A stretch of DNA of 64,000 bases from Megaustenia siamemsis (lineage: Eukaryota > Mollusca > Gastropoda > Stylommatophora > Ariophantidae). Both the position numbers and the translations under genes were made by a program. Shown here in pieces: positions 51,131-64,000 of the stretch (position 1 is its first letter; each line of letters starts with the position of its first letter). The notes below the pieces were generated by a model that was given only the letters and a program-made list of their open reading frames with translations, was not told the DNA's origin and searched no databases. The stretch covers positions 62,408,178-62,472,177 of the forward strand of contig JAVIAB010000059.1 of assembly GCA_032433765.1 (NCBI GenBank). Direction: 5' to 3'.

Positions 51131-51900
51131 TGCAATAAAATGTTTAACTTATAATATGTAACTTATAGAGTGAAAGGTAACATGTTTGAGTTATAATGTG
51201 TAACGTATAGTGTAAAACTTAAAATGTTTAACTTATAATATGTAACTTATAGAGTGAAAGGTAACATGTTTGAGTTATAATGTGTAACTTATAGTGTAAA
51301 ACTTAAAATGTTTAACTTATAATATGTAACTTATAGAGTGAAAGGTAACATGTTTGAGTTATAATGTGTAACGTATAGTGTAAAACTTAAAATGTTTAAC
51401 TTGTAATGTGTAACTTATAGAGTGAAAGGTAACATGTTTAACTTATAATGTGTAACTTACAGAGTAAAAAGTAACATAGTAAGTAAAAAAGTAGTAAACT
51501 ATCCCCTTCACACCAAGTGACGTATAGGGAATATGGTGTTAGTGACCATAAATTGTACAGACATTCAGCACATGAGTTTTGGGGTAATGTGGTGGTATTA
51601 CGCCCGTGCCTTTATACTTTCCAGAAAAAATCCGGTACCCATTAAAGGCTGGGTGAACTTGGAAGCCGTCGATTTGGATCGAACCCTACCCTTTTGTCCT
51701 TTTTAGTCCATTTCACTAACCACTGCGCTATCGCGGCTCCCAAAAGGTAACATGTTTAACTTATAATGTATAACTTAAAGAGTAAAAATTGAAATGTTTA
51801 ACTTATAATGTATAACTTATAGCGTAAAACTTAAAATGTTTAACTTATAAATGTATAACTTATAGAGTAAAACAAAAATTGTGTAATTTATAATGTAACA
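51131..51900 (+). repeat. 42-bp array (84-bp dimers), split by a SINE
   Basis: Units such as tgtttaacttataatatgta and acttatagagtgaaaggtaa form 84-bp dimers on the left and degenerate copies on the right. SINE A copy 7 splits the array at about 51480-51741. Confidence 0.88.
51484..51741 (-). mobile_element. SINE A copy 7 inside the 42-bp array
   Basis: The full-length body and head lie on the minus strand. The flanks aaaaagtaacat (left) and aaaaggtaacat (right) are a probable target duplication with one difference, but the array itself repeats this motif, so the borders are less certain. Confidence 0.8.
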
Positions 51901-52044
51901 GATAATTAAGCTAGTGTATAACAAGACTGTGACATGAATACAAACATATGTTTGTTAGTCTATTTTGTTTCTTAATTTATTCTGCCGATTATAATTATCA
52001 ATCACGTACCATTTTAGCGCTCTTGAGTCATAATGTCTACCTAA

Positions 52045-52680
52045 AGGTATGACATGACATTTAGAGATATTTATCTATTTAAATAAATGACATGACATTT
52101 AGGGATATTTATCTATTTAAATAAATGAAATGACATTTAGGGATATTTATCTATTTAAATAAATGACATCACATTTAGGGATATTTATCTATTTAAATAA
52201 ATGACATGACATTTAGGGATATTTATCTATTTAAATAAGTGACATGACATTTAGGGATATTTATCTATTTAAATAAATGACATGACATTTATTGATATTT
52301 ATCTATTTAAATAAATGACATGACAATTAGGGATATTTATCTATTTAAAAAGTGACATGACATTTAGGGATATTTATCTATTTAAATAAATGACATGACA
52401 TTTAGGGATATTTATCTATTTAAATAAATGGCATGACATTTAGGGATATTTATCTATTTAAATAAGTGACATGACATTTAGGGATATTTCTCTATTTAAA
52501 TAAGTGACATGACATTTAGGGATATTTATCTATTTAAATAAGTGACATGACATTTAGGGATATTTATCTATTTAAATAAATGACATGACATTTAGGGATA
52601 TTTATCTATTTAAAAAAATGACATGACATTTAGGGATATTTATCTATTTAAATAAATGAAATGACATTTAGGATATTTAT
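52045..52680 (+). repeat. 38-bp tandem array (~17 copies)
   Basis: The unit is acatgacatttagggatatt then tatctatttaaataaatg. It is unrelated in sequence to the 38-bp array of the lectin gene. Confidence 0.94.
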
Positions 52681-52856
52681 TCTGAAAGCTGGCTCACTGG
52701 TTCACCCACGACGTCCCATGTCAAAAGATAAATATAATATAAACGTCCATATTTAAGCTGATGATTCATATGTTTTGATAGAGTCACACCTGTTACGTTT
52801 TTCCTTATTGCTCTTGGTTGTAAAATCAATGTGATTTACACTCTTGTTTATATTAT

Positions 52857-53150
52857 TATTTGGGGGATTGGTTGGTCCTTGGTTGTGGGTTAAAATCCCA
52901 GATACACCGGTTGGGATTTTTATTAATGATTTCTCTCTGCGGCAACCACCGTTGGTCTCAGCAGCGAGGCCCGGCTTGAAACATCAATTATTCATCGACA
53001 GGAACAAATATGAGGACCTCCGAAGTCGGAGTTATCAGCCTGTGCGGCGAGAGAACCCTGTGCACACGTCTGACAGTGAAAAAAATGGATTAACACGCAA
53101 ATTCAGTTCCTAATCTCTAGGGACTTCGTTAGAGATAAAAGCTGGTGTAC
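52857..53150 (+). mobile_element. SINE C copy 3
   Basis: It carries cggttgggatttttatta, ttctctctgcggcaacca, ctcagcagcgaggcccgg and agggacttcgttagaga as in the other copies. The tRNA-like head is degenerate. Confidence 0.72.
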
Positions 53151-53159
53151 GCAAATCAT

Positions 53160-53368
53160 TTTTTTTAAATAAACGCTTGCGAAACATGGACAGTTATAGC
53201 AGAGCTAGAAAAGCCAATATAAACTATGGAGATGAAAGGATTTCGTCAGGTTGCGTGTATTTAATATTTAGATTGTGTCACAGATGGAACAATTCTTAGA
53301 ATGGTACAACAAGGCATCGGAGTACATGATGATCTTTTGATTATTGTGAAGAATCGTGAAACGAAATA
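53160..53368 (+). mobile_element. LINE 3' relic (IGPHEDLL-type)
   Basis: The reading CETWTVIAELEKPI, broken, then GIGVHDDLLIIVKNRETK fits a widespread LINE C-terminus with the pattern I-G-x-H-x-D-L-L-x-x-V-K. Not further assigned. Confidence 0.6.
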
Positions 53369-53690
53369 GTTATTGAGTTATTGAATTATTTCATTCATCA
53401 TCATTGCACTCGGAACATGTCCATAGGTGCTCAGATCCCCTCCTCAGCAATTCCCTCAGTGTCCAGCGACTGACAACTCCAGTTCTATGTTGTTTGATAA
53501 GTCTTCTTACACGGCCACTAAGTTTCTCATTTCTGGCTGTGCCAACTTAACTCCCATTTCCATCATCCGAAGAAGTGAAGTGGATCTGTGTTTGTAAAAG
53601 TCCTGTGCTCTTCCCACATCTCGGAGGGCATTGATGATGTCCGCCCGATCCATTGGTTCCCCGTCCTCAACGACAGTTTGACCACGTACC
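53369..53690 (-). mobile_element. LINE A 3' fragment
   Basis: On the minus strand it matches LINE A from VVEDGQPMDRADIINALRDV to the ataactca tail, with single-base differences that break the frame. Confidence 0.82.
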
Positions 53691-54027
53691 TCGATCACCT
53701 CGCCTAGCAGAGACAATTCTGCAGGGAACTGTGAAATCAAAAGCTTGAAAGGTAACCAGAGAAAGAGATCGGAAAATAACATCAAAGAATGAGCAGGCCT
53801 CAACCTTGCAGGTGAAGAGAAACGGAGACGGTTTAGAAAGTTATGTCTAAAAAGAGGCCGATGGTTATGGAATGAAAAAGATGGAGTTTTGTAACGTGAG
53901 TGAATAGGTTATTATCAAAACAATGTCATTGGTTTGCTAAAATAAAATAAAAAAAACGGACATTAACGATTATTGGAGTCTGTTACCACCAGCTTATAGG
54001 TGTATATCTTCAGGATAAATGGAGAAG

Positions 54028-54957
54028 GTTAGGCAGCTTTAATGTGCGTTGTAATTAGCAGATAAAGAACATCAGACAGCAGGACAGTGTATCCAGCATT
54101 GAGCTCCCTTTATCACGATGGTTGGGCAGCTTTAATGTGCGTTGTAGTTAGCAGATAAAGAACATCAGACAGCTGGACAGTGTATCCAGCATTGAGCTCC
54201 CTTTATCATGATGGTTGGGCAGCTTTAAAGTGCGTTGTAGTTAGCAGATAAAGAACATCAGACAGCTGGACAGTGTATCCAGCATTGAGCTCCCTTTATC
54301 ATGATGGTTGGGCAGCTTTAAAGTGCGTTGTAGTTAGCAGATAAAGAACATCAGACAGCAGGACAGTGTATCCAGCAATGAGCTCCCTTTATCATGATGG
54401 TTGGGCAGCTTTAAAGTGCGTTGTAGTTAGCAGATAAAGAACATCAGACAGCAGGACAGTGTATCCAGCAATGAGCTCCCTTTATCATGATGGTTGGGCA
54501 GCTTTAAAGTGCGTTGTAGTTAGCAGATAAAGAACATCAGACAGCTGGACAGTGTATCCAGCAATGAGCTCCCTTTATCATGATGGTTGGGCAGCTTTAA
54601 TGTGCGTTGTAGTTAGCAGATAAAGAACATCAGACAGCTGGACAGTGTATCCAGCATTGAGCTCCCTTTATCATGATGGTTGGGCAGCTTTAATGTGCGT
54701 TGTAGTTAGCAGATAAAGAACATCAGACAGCTGGACAGTGTATCCAGCATTGAGCTCCCTTTATCATGATGGTTGGGCAGCTTTAATGTGCGTTGTAGTT
54801 AGCAGATAAAGAACATCAGACAGCAGGACAGTGTATCCAGCAATGAGCTCCCTTTATCACGATGGTTGGGCAGCTTTAATGTGCGTTGTAGTTAGCAGAT
54901 AAAGAACATCAGACAGCAGGACAGTGTATCCAGCAATGAGCTCCCTTTATCACGACA
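54028..54957 (+). repeat. 93-bp tandem array (10 copies)
   Basis: The unit runs tggttgggcagctttaatgt, gcgttgtagttagcagataa, agaacatcagacagctggac, agtgtatccagcattgagct, then ccctttatcatga. Copies differ at a few fixed positions (ctgg/cagg, catt/caat, atga/acga). Confidence 0.96.
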
Positions 54958-55454
54958 ACGCTTAGGAGTCGGAAAATAAGATGATTGTCTTGAGAAGAAA
55001 GGACAACAATCGCGTTCCCAAACAATTTTTGTGTGGAGAGAGGCTAGAGACGGAAAGAAACTAACAGACCTTTGTTGAGATATAAGGATGTTTGCATGGA
55101 TTGCTTTAGATAATGTTATGTCAGCGAAAGAAACTGAGAATAGACAACAGAGACCACGGAGAACAAAAAATAAAACAACAAAAAAACTGACACCGCAATA
55201 ATCGAGGAAGGATTTTCAAAACCGGAAGACAAAAGTGGTAGGAGATGAGGCCAGTCACAATAAATGCATCTTGTTCAGATCTGTGCATCAAACCGCATTT
55301 AGACACCACAGAAACTGCTCAGTAAATTAGCATCCAGCATAAATCAACTATTAGATTATCAACATTACTGACATATTGTTCGCTCCCAACCATTTTTCAA
55401 GACATCAAATGCCATATAAGATAAGTATTGAATTAATAAACAAATTATAAGCAA

Positions 55455-55995
55455 AAGAATAGGAATGGCAAAAAGTAATTTTCTTGCCATGAAAAGTATA
55501 CTAACATCAAAACAATTAACACCTGGGCTAAAAATAATATTAGTAAAATGTTACATCTTCTCAATATTCCTATATAGTGCAGAAACATGGACATTTGACT
55601 AAGAAACCAGAACATACAATTGAAGCCTTTGAAATGTGGATTTATAGAAGAATATGTAGAATTTGATGGAAGAAAAAGAAAACAAATGATGAAGTTTTAA
55701 AACATCTAAAATGAAAAGAGAATAACTAAACACAATTAGAACAAGACAAACGTGAGATTTTTAGCATGTTAAAAGACAAAACAGCTTACTAAAAGTAATA
55801 TTGGAAAGGAGAATACAGGGTAAAAGAGGCAGAGGCAGACCGAGACTAAAATGGAGGAGTAACATCAAAAGAAGGACAAATCAGCATATGACAATCTGCA
55901 CCAACAAAGCAAGAGAAAGAGCGGAATGGCGCTCCATGGTAGCCAACCTTCGATGCGGAGACGGCACTCAAAGAATGAACGAATTGAATTAATGC
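55455..55995 (+). mobile_element. LINE 3' fragment (decayed)
   Basis: Readings in different frames include AMKSILTSKQLTPGLK, LVKCYIFSIFLYSAETWTF and a final KRGRGRPRLKWRSNIKRR, ARERAEWRSMVANLRCGDG. This is the C-terminal part of a LINE polyprotein, with a poor 3' border. Confidence 0.68.
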
Positions 55996-56200
55996 CAGGA
56001 AGTGCTCACTTGCAAACATGAGGAAAGAAACATATGGAACCCTCGTTTACAGATAATGTAGACGGACAAGCTGATGGCTAAGCACATTCTACGAAGTTAA
56101 TTTTTTAAAAAAAGAAACATAATAAATGTTTACAATATATTTTAAAAAGTCGCATTCCACAAAAAAAGAAAAGAGAGATGAAAATAGTAAAGCCAACAAC

Positions 56201-57352
<1,152 letters not shown>

Positions 57353-57404
57353 TCCTTTCTAGCCGAAGACGACTCAGTGCAGAACAATATCACAATGAAA
57401 GAAT
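57353..57404 (-). mobile_element. SINE B 3' end (about 50 bp)
   Basis: The sequence gtcctttctagccgaagacg followed by cagtgcagaac matches the complement of the SINE B 3' end. Its GATA tail, read on the minus strand, would be the ATCT array to its left. Confidence 0.7.
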
Positions 57405-58440
57405 AACTCCAAAGTGGTAGCAGCAAATATGATATCGTAGTGATAACAGCAAATATGATATAACAGTGGTAGCAGCAAATACGATATCGTAGTGGTAACA
57501 GCAAATATGATATCGCAGTGGTAACAGCAAATAAGATATCGAAGTGGTAACAGAAAATATGATATCGATATGGTAACAGCAAATATGATATCGCAGTGGT
57601 AACAGCAAATATGATATCGATATGGTAACAGCAAATATGATATCGAAGTGGTAAAAGCAAATATGATATCGATATGGCAACAGCAAACATGATATCGCAG
57701 TGGTAACAGCAAATATGATATCGATATGGTAACAGCAAATATGATATCGCTATGGCAACAGCAAACATGATATCGCAGTGGTAACAGCAAATATGATATC
57801 GATATGGTAACAGCAAATATGATATCGCAGTGGTAACAGCAAATATGATATCGCTATTGTAACAGCAAATATGATATCGCAGTTGTAACAGCAAATATGA
57901 TATCGCAGTGGTAACAGCAAATATGATATCGCAGTGGTAACAGCAAATATGATATCGCAGTGGTAACAGCAAATATGATATCGCAGTTGTAACAGCAAAT
58001 ATGATATCGCAGTGATAACAGCAAATATGATATCGCAGTGGTAACAGCAAATATGATATCGCTATGGCAACAGCAAACATGATATCGCAGTGGTAACAGC
58101 AAATATGATATCGATATGGTAACAGCAAATATGATATCGCAGTGGTAACAGCAAATATGATATCGCAGTGGTAACAGCAAATATGATATCGCTATTGTAA
58201 CAGCAAATATGATATCGCAGTTGTAACAGCAAATATGATATCGCAGTGGTAACAGCAAATATGATATCGCAGTGGTAACAGCAAATATGATATCGCAGTG
58301 GTAACAGCAAATATGATATCGCAGTGGTAACAGCAAATATGATATCGCAGTGGTAACAGCAAATAAGATATCGCAGTGGTAACAGCAAATACGATATCGC
58401 AGTGGTAACAGCAAATATGATACCACAGTGGTAACAACAT
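57405..58440 (+). repeat. 26-bp tandem array (~40 copies)
   Basis: The unit is gtggtaacagcaaatatgat then atcgca, with variants ending tcgatat or tcgctat. Minus-strand reading frames of up to 261 codons come from the 78-bp, 26-codon periodicity and are artefacts. Confidence 0.95.
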
Positions 58441-58639
58441 GTGTGATATCAATTTCTGATGGGTAGTGACGTGTTAGTAGCTACACTAAATTGAACGTCT
58501 ACTTCATAAGTTGGACTGGCTAGTTCTCTTCACTTTCTGGAATCACGACTTCCATGATTGTTCTTGCCAGCCGAATGTGTCTATTGACGTTGTATTTTCA
58601 TAGGATTTTAATTTCCCCTGTGAGATTCTGTTCGGATAT

Positions 58640-58885
58640 GGTTATTGTCACATTTTTTGGTCACATCATGAGAAGTGGAAAGTTGGAATAATTGGCTACA
58701 ACTGGCAAAATAAAAGGAAAGAGAGATCGCGGGCGACAAAGAGACAAAATACTGGATAGCTTGGTGTCATGGCATGGAAAACAGTCAACAACAGAACTAA
58801 TACGATGCACTGTAGATAGAAGATTGTGGAGGGACATGATCGCCGACGCCAACTGGTATGGCACATGATGATAATGATGGTTATG
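58640..58885 (+). mobile_element. LINE C-related 3' fragment
   Basis: It is closely similar to 26220-26450 (aactggcaaaataaaaggaa, agcttggtgtcatggcatgg), with the tail tgatgataatgatgg. The two belong to one subfamily. Confidence 0.68.
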
Positions 58886-59699
58886 GTCAGTCAAAGTCCC
58901 CGGTATCACTGCAAACAAGCTATAATCCATAACTGCTCAATCCCCCCCCACCTCCCCCTCTCCCATGTACCTATGGAATCATCCGAATTCTCATCTTATT
59001 AAAGGATCTAAGCAAAGAAAGGCAACTGCAGTACCCATCATAGTAACTACAGCACACGCCAAAAGACATAAGGCCAAGCGGCACCGAAAGTGAACGCAGC
59101 AGAACTGCCCTTCGTCATATGATATCATCATTCATCGTAAGCAATCGGGATATCGAAACACGATCCGGATGAAAAAAAAACAGCTCACAGTGTACACAGT
59201 GAACTAAACTCAGTAGCTCCGGCAGCAAGACAGACTTGGAATATGAGGAAACTGCAGAAGTAAAACTTTTTAGACGAAGTCAAAGTGTTTCCTGCCGCCT
59301 TTCCGCCATATTGACAGGAAATCCCTGTTTATGAGATAGTACTCGTTCAATCGTTTAGATTTTTTAATATTTGTTCATTGATCTGTTTCATTATACAAAG
59401 TATACGTAGAGTCCTTCTTTGTTGTTTGCTATGTTGTCCGTGATTCACACCCTTTGTGTTGCTATTTCGAAGATACATGCCATCAGTAGTTTTTTTTTTA
59501 TTGTTGTCTTATTGATGTTGTGCGATTTGTTCTTCATGACATCTGTGTTGCTATTGCTAATCCTCTTTCAGTCCCCTTCTGCCAGCAATCTCCATTGTTA
59601 GTTACCACGGATTCTAGACATTCATAGTGGAGACAAATAATAAGAAATGAATAATAGTGAGGGAGACCCCTAGAGGCGATAGATCCTCGAATTAATTCA
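58886..59699. other. No recognisable feature
   Basis: A C-rich patch lies at about 58940-58965. Nothing coding or repetitive was identified in the rest. Confidence 0.4.
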
Positions 59700-59880
59700 G
59701 AGGAAGAGGTATGTTTACAACACTCGGGAAAAAATCACAAATAATCAACAACAGAAAAAAAAACAAATAACAATATATGGTCCGAAACAGGATCGAACCC
59801 GTACTCCTTGGCACTGCGCCTTGCCATGAGAAACCAAACACTAGAGCACACAGCCAACTCAGCTAACTAAAAGATCCCAG
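59700..59880 (-). mobile_element. SINE D copy (tRNA-derived)
   Basis: On the minus strand the head has gttagctgagttggctgtgt (box A) and acgggttcgatcctgtttcg (box B), followed by accatatattgttatt and a T-rich body. The body matches the palindrome arms at 45476-45667. Confidence 0.75.
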
Positions 59881-59907
59881 ATTTTCATATTCTATTACAC
59901 ATTTTTG

Positions 59908-60386
59908 ATTCATTATTGACAAAAGAAACAAGAAAAAAAGTTCTTAAATGTTATGTAGAGCCAGTCTTAACATATGGATGTGAATCATGGACTATAGGAC
60001 AACAAACAAGGAAATCACTGTAGTTTGTAGAAATGTGGTTTTACAAAAGAATGTTGAAAATGCGATTGACAGCTAAGAAGAGTAATGAAAACGTTCTGAA
60101 TGAGGCTAACGCAAAGAGAGAACAAATTTCAAATATTAGGAAGAGATAATCATCATTTTTTGGCCATGTCATGAGAAGAGAACAACTGGAATATATTGTA
60201 ACAACTGGAAAAATTGAGGGACGAAGTGATAGAGGGAAGCAAAGAGAAAAAATACCAGACAGCTTAAGAGAATGGCTTGGCAGAAGGTCAACAACAGAAA
60301 TGATAAATAACTGTCGAAATCGAAAGTTGTGGAGAGACATAATCACCTACGTCAGCTGGCACGGTACTTGATGATGATGATGATTA
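59908..60386 (+). mobile_element. LINE C 3' fragment
   Basis: Broken frames contain TYGCESWTIGQQTRKS, the WFYKRMLKM block, RREQLEYIVTTGKIEG and KQREKIPDSLREWLGRRSTT, ending in tgatgatgatgat. Confidence 0.8.
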
Positions 60387-61270
60387 TAAATTTTCAGTTA
60401 TTCACTGTTGACGCTGAACTTGGGCTCAAACGTCCAATACAACTGGAACTATAAAGAGAGAAAGAAAATATCAGAAATAAAGTTCATTGTCGCAAAATCT
60501 GGTTACTTATTTGCATTCTGCCCCTGCAGTTAAGACCCGGAGTGTATGTTTTTACGACATTGCGGGCAATCAACATAATGAGATGTATTAATGATTGCCT
60601 CCATGACGTCCCTAGTCAAGCGAGATTTATAGCACAATTGATGTTTATATGACCTGTGGTTTCTACTATTTAAACTTGGCTTCTCTGCGCTTCAAGTCCA
60701 ACATTTGTTTGAAAACATCGTTTTGAAAATGGTATATTTATATTTTGGTTTTGCGTAACAAACATGGGTAGTAATTGTATAAATCGTGTTTTGTTGAAAA
60801 GTAAAAATGATAAATATTCAGTTTAAAATTCTGGCCAGCAGTAAAACAGTATAGGGAATGCAGTGTAAATATGGAATTAAATGTGGCTTTTATGATAATA
60901 TGATTAATGATTTACATTTCTTTTTCATCATCATTATCATCATCATCATCAATATCATCATCATCATCACAACAATCATCCTTTTCTTCTTATTATTGTC
61001 AATATTACTATTTTCTTCATCTTATATTAATATCCTTCTTTATTATTTTGTTTTCATGTACTCCCCCTTTTCTTCTAAATGCTACTATTCCCCGCCCCCC
61101 TCCTCTACTGTATTTTATTACTATCATTCTACTCACCTCTTAATCTTCTTCTTGTAAGTATTCACCTCTTCATTCTCATGTTTATTATCATCCTTGTATT
61201 TTATTTTTACTATTTTTATTATTATATTCATTATTTCATAAATATTATCATAATTGAGTTATTGAGCAAT
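60387..61270. other. AT-rich DNA with TCA-type low complexity
   Basis: An imperfect (tca)n/(atc)n run lies at about 60925-60975, within AT-rich DNA up to 61260. No gene recognised. Confidence 0.45.
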
Positions 61271-61274
61271 AGAA

Positions 61275-62015
61275 GACCTACAAGAACACTTAAACAAGCT
61301 CAACAGCTCAGGCACAAACTAAGACATGAAAATCAACATCAACAAAACAGAAGTCATGAATGTCGCCAAAAATAAACAGAACATCAACATAACTATAGAA
61401 GGCAGACAACTAAAACAATTAGAGGAATTCAAACACCTAGGAAGTTAAATGACAAACGATAATTCTCAAACAGCAGAGATAGAATCAAGATGCAACAAAG
61501 CTTATCAAATCATTGGACAGTTATCACCACTATTGTCCAACAAGGAAATAAATTTGGAGAGAAAACAAGGACTATCCAATACAATCTTCATCCCAACGTT
61601 GTGCTACCAATGCCAGACCTGGACCCTAGATGCAAGAACAATAAGAAAACTAACCTCTACAGAGATGAAATGTGTTAGACGAATGACAGGATACAGTCTG
61701 AGAGATAAGGTCAGAAATGACTAACTGATAAAAAAAGCAAGGAATAGCCCCCGCCATAGAATATGTAAGGAAATAACAGATACAATGGTTTGGCCACGTG
61801 ACAACAAGGCAGATAGATCAAAACACAACACAACGAGCCTTCAACAAACGTGAGAACACCAGACCCAAGGGTCGACCACGAAAAAGATGGATTGACGGAG
61901 TATCAGAAGCACTAGAAAACATAACAGCAGCAGAGGCGAACAGAAGAGCAAAAGACTACAAATTGTATCTCCCCTCGACGCTAAAAGGCAGATGAGGAAG
62001 GAAAGAAGAAGAAGT
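61275..62015 (+). mobile_element. LINE D 3' fragment (longest copy)
   Basis: Blocks in broken frames: MKININKTEVMNVAKNK, SRCNKAYQIIGQLSPLL, IFIPTLCYQCQTWTLDARTI, RRMTGYSLRDKVRN, RPKGRPRKRWIDGVSEALEN and AEANRRAKDYKLYLPS. It ends in a gaa/aga tail. A 45-bp LINE A tail (62019-62066, minus) follows directly. Confidence 0.82.
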
Positions 62016-62018
62016 AGA

Positions 62019-62066
62019 GTTATTGAGGTATTGAGTTATTGCGGGTCATTATCATTGCTCTCCGAA
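62019..62066 (-). mobile_element. Very short LINE A 3' end
   Basis: The sequence gttattgaggtattgagtta, then ttgcgggtcattatcattgc, matches only the last ~45 bp of LINE A in reverse, as expected of an extreme 5' truncation. Confidence 0.65.
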
Positions 62067-62186
62067 AATATTATCATATTTGTTTTATTATCATTTCTAT
62101 TCTCATAGGCATATTTAATTATTATTATAAATATTATTCTCTTCATTTCCTTGTTTCTCTCTCACTTTCTTATTTTGATTTATTAA

Positions 62187-62442
62187 CAGTAAAGTAAGTA
62201 AAGACCCCCGTCACGCCAAGTGGCGTATAGGGAATATGTTGTTAGTGACCATAAATTTTACAGACCTTCAGCACATGATTTTTAGGGTAATGTGGTCGGT
62301 ATTACGCCCGTGCCGCTTTACTTTCCCAGAAAAATTCCGATACCCATGTAAAGCTGGGTGAACCCGGATGCCGTCGTTTGGATCGAACCCTACACCTAGT
62401 CCTTTGTAGTCCAGTTCACTAACCACTGAGCTATCGCGACTC
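62187..62442 (-). mobile_element. SINE A copy 8 with 12-bp target duplication
   Basis: Full length on the minus strand, with the head complement ctgagctatcgcgactct at the right end. Flanked by ttgatttattaa at 62175-62186 and 62443-62454. Confidence 0.87.
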
Positions 62443-62574
62443 TTGATTTATTAATCTTGTGTATTTATTATTTCCTTGACCCCGTATGTTCAGCGACTAA
62501 TAGTTGTTATTTCGCCTGTGCTTTAGATTCTAATACTGATAATACATTTATTTGTATTAAACTTATATAGTTTG

Positions 62575-62790
62575 GCTAGATTATGCTAAAATGAGCTTCA
62601 AAGAACAATGATGGAGGGCATAATTCCTGGAAATAGGAGAGGGACCTAAAGGACGATGGGGCACAACTTCAAGGACTCTCCAAAGATTACAATCCGTGAG
62701 GGAATCAAAAGTTACTATTTAAAGCATTTCAGAAGCAAAGTCAAAGAAGAGAAACGTCATTGGTAGGGCAAGCTATTTTATGATGATGGT
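62575..62790 (+). mobile_element. LINE 3' relic
   Basis: The reading MEGIIPGNRRGPKGRWGTTS-like in broken frames, followed by tgatgatgg, fits a LINE C-terminus of the GRGRPRxxW type. Confidence 0.5.
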
Positions 62791-62802
62791 ATTATTATAA
62801 TT

Positions 62803-63360
62803 GTACAACAGAGGTGAGATGCAGAATGGCTCAGTCAAAAGCAACTTTCAAAAAAAAAATATTAGGAAGGTACTATGCAATCCATTTTTGACAGTAGAAA
62901 CAAGAAAAAGAGTATTTAAATGTTATGTAGATCCAGTCTTAATTAACATATGGATGTGAATCATGGACAATAGGACAACAGACAAGAAAATCACTGGAGG
63001 CTGTAGAAATGTGGTTTTACAGAAGAATGTTGAGAATACCTTGGACAGCTAAGAAAAGTAATGATAAAGTTCTGAAAGAGGCCAAAGCAAAAAGAGAGCA
63101 AATTTCCAATATTAGGAAGAAGCAATCATCGATTTTTTGCCATTTAATGAGAAGAGAACAACTGGAATATATTGTAACAAGTGGAAAAGTTGAGGGACGA
63201 TGAGATAGAGGGAAGCAAAGAGAAAATATACCAGACAGCTTAAGAGAATAACTTGGCAGAAGGTCAACAACAGAAATGATAAATAACAGCCGAGATCGAA
63301 AGTTGTGGAGAGACGTGATCACCTACGCCTGCAGGCCCGGTACTTGATTATTATTATAAT
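62803..63360 (+). mobile_element. LINE C 3' fragment
   Basis: It shows VRCRMAQSKATF, the CNPFLTVETRKRVFKCYVDP block, WFYRRMLRIPWTAKKSNDKV, RREQLEYIVTSGKVEGR and the REWLGRRSTTEM-type tail, with frameshifts. Confidence 0.8.
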
Positions 63361-63582
63361 ATCCTCTATTTTTAATTATTTTCTTCCTCATTACAGCGCC
63401 AAGTTTTTATTTCATGTGTAGTTCCTATCCTTTTCTACTCATGTTATACGGACTAACTTGCTGTTCTAAAGTGTTGTTTCCAAAAAATCGTATCTTCCTT
63501 TAACTGTAATTTTATATCGTGCTGAATGTTCTTTCTTAGACGTTTTATATTTGACGAGTTTTAACTTGAACACAACCTATTT

Positions 63583-63960
63583 AAAAATCACTGGAGGCTG
63601 CAGAAATGTGGTTTTACAGAAGAATGTTGAGAATGCCATGGACAGCTAAGAAGAGTAATGAAAACGTTCTCAAAAAAGGCCAAGCATAAAATACAGCTGA
63701 CATCAAATATTAAGAAGAAACAATCATAATTTTTTTGTGGGCTATGTAATGAGAAGGGAGCAGCTGGAATATATTATAACAGCTGGGGAAATTGAGGGAC
63801 GAAGAGATAGAGGGAAGCAAAGAGAAAAGATACCAGACAGCTTAAGAGAATGGCTTGGCAGAAGGTCAACAACAGAAAGGATAAATACCTCTCTAGATCG
63901 AATGTTGTGGAAAGACAAGACCACCTACACCAGCAGCCACGGTACCTGATGATGATGACA
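63583..63960 (+). mobile_element. LINE C 3' fragment
   Basis: It starts at the MWFYRRMLRMPWTAKKSNEN block and keeps an open 70-codon tail (63737-63949) with RREQLEYIITAGEIEGRRDR and DSLREWLGRRSTTERI. It ends in tgatgatgatgac. Confidence 0.8.
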
Positions 63961-64000
63961 GTTTATTTGTTAATAATTTCACATTTAGTTACCTGAAATA

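Noticed and set aside
55801..55992. 63-codon Arg-rich frame as a small basic protein
   Set aside because: The GRGRPRLKW block and surrounding sequence identify it as a LINE C-terminal fragment.

Overview
The window looks like non-coding-rich animal DNA, most probably from a mollusc or another spiralian. This assignment is an inference from three things: a spliced secreted C-type lectin, several families of tRNA-derived SINEs with target-site duplications, and many LINE 3' ends. No bacterial gene organisation is present. Roughly a third of the window is tandem repeat, and most of the rest is old transposable-element material.

The one host gene I can reconstruct with confidence is a C-type lectin on the + strand, spread over about 30 kb (4998-34845) as five small exons: 4998-5094, 12914-13008, 21079-21169, 25066-25182 and 34742-34845. 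All junctions are GT-AG and in phase, giving 504 bp (167 residues plus stop). The protein is a signal peptide followed by one complete carbohydrate-recognition domain with six cysteines, WIG, EPN and WND motifs. None of its exons is a long ORF, so a simple ORF scan misses it. Its introns hold LINE fragments, SINEs, a mariner element and three large tandem arrays whose units resemble 3' splice sites. One array abuts the exon 5 acceptor, and one is a multiplied copy of the intron 3/exon 4 boundary.

Layout: 1-3284 is a decayed endonuclease-RT-RNase H LINE; 3297-3660 a tRNA-like SINE; 4998-34845 the lectin gene. Inside the gene, intron 1 carries SINEs and an inverted pair of LINE 3' ends, intron 2 a mariner and a 64-bp array, intron 3 a long RT ORF and a 55-bp array, and intron 4 LINE ends and a 38-bp array. 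From 34846 to 38550 there is LINE and SINE debris plus a 47-bp array. From 38550 to 43430 there are three more arrays, with a possible terminal exon of a second (receptor-like) gene at 40440-40594. From 43430 to 64000 SINEs, LINE 3' ends and arrays of 48, 42/84, 38, 93, 4 and 26 bp alternate.

The mobile elements form linked families. A short GATA-tailed SINE shares its 3' end with the long LINE at 21763-24055, so that LINE's machinery probably mobilised it. The first LINE has a short derivative at 37912-38225 made only of its two ends. A SINE inverted onto itself forms a perfect 74-bp palindrome at 45476-45667.
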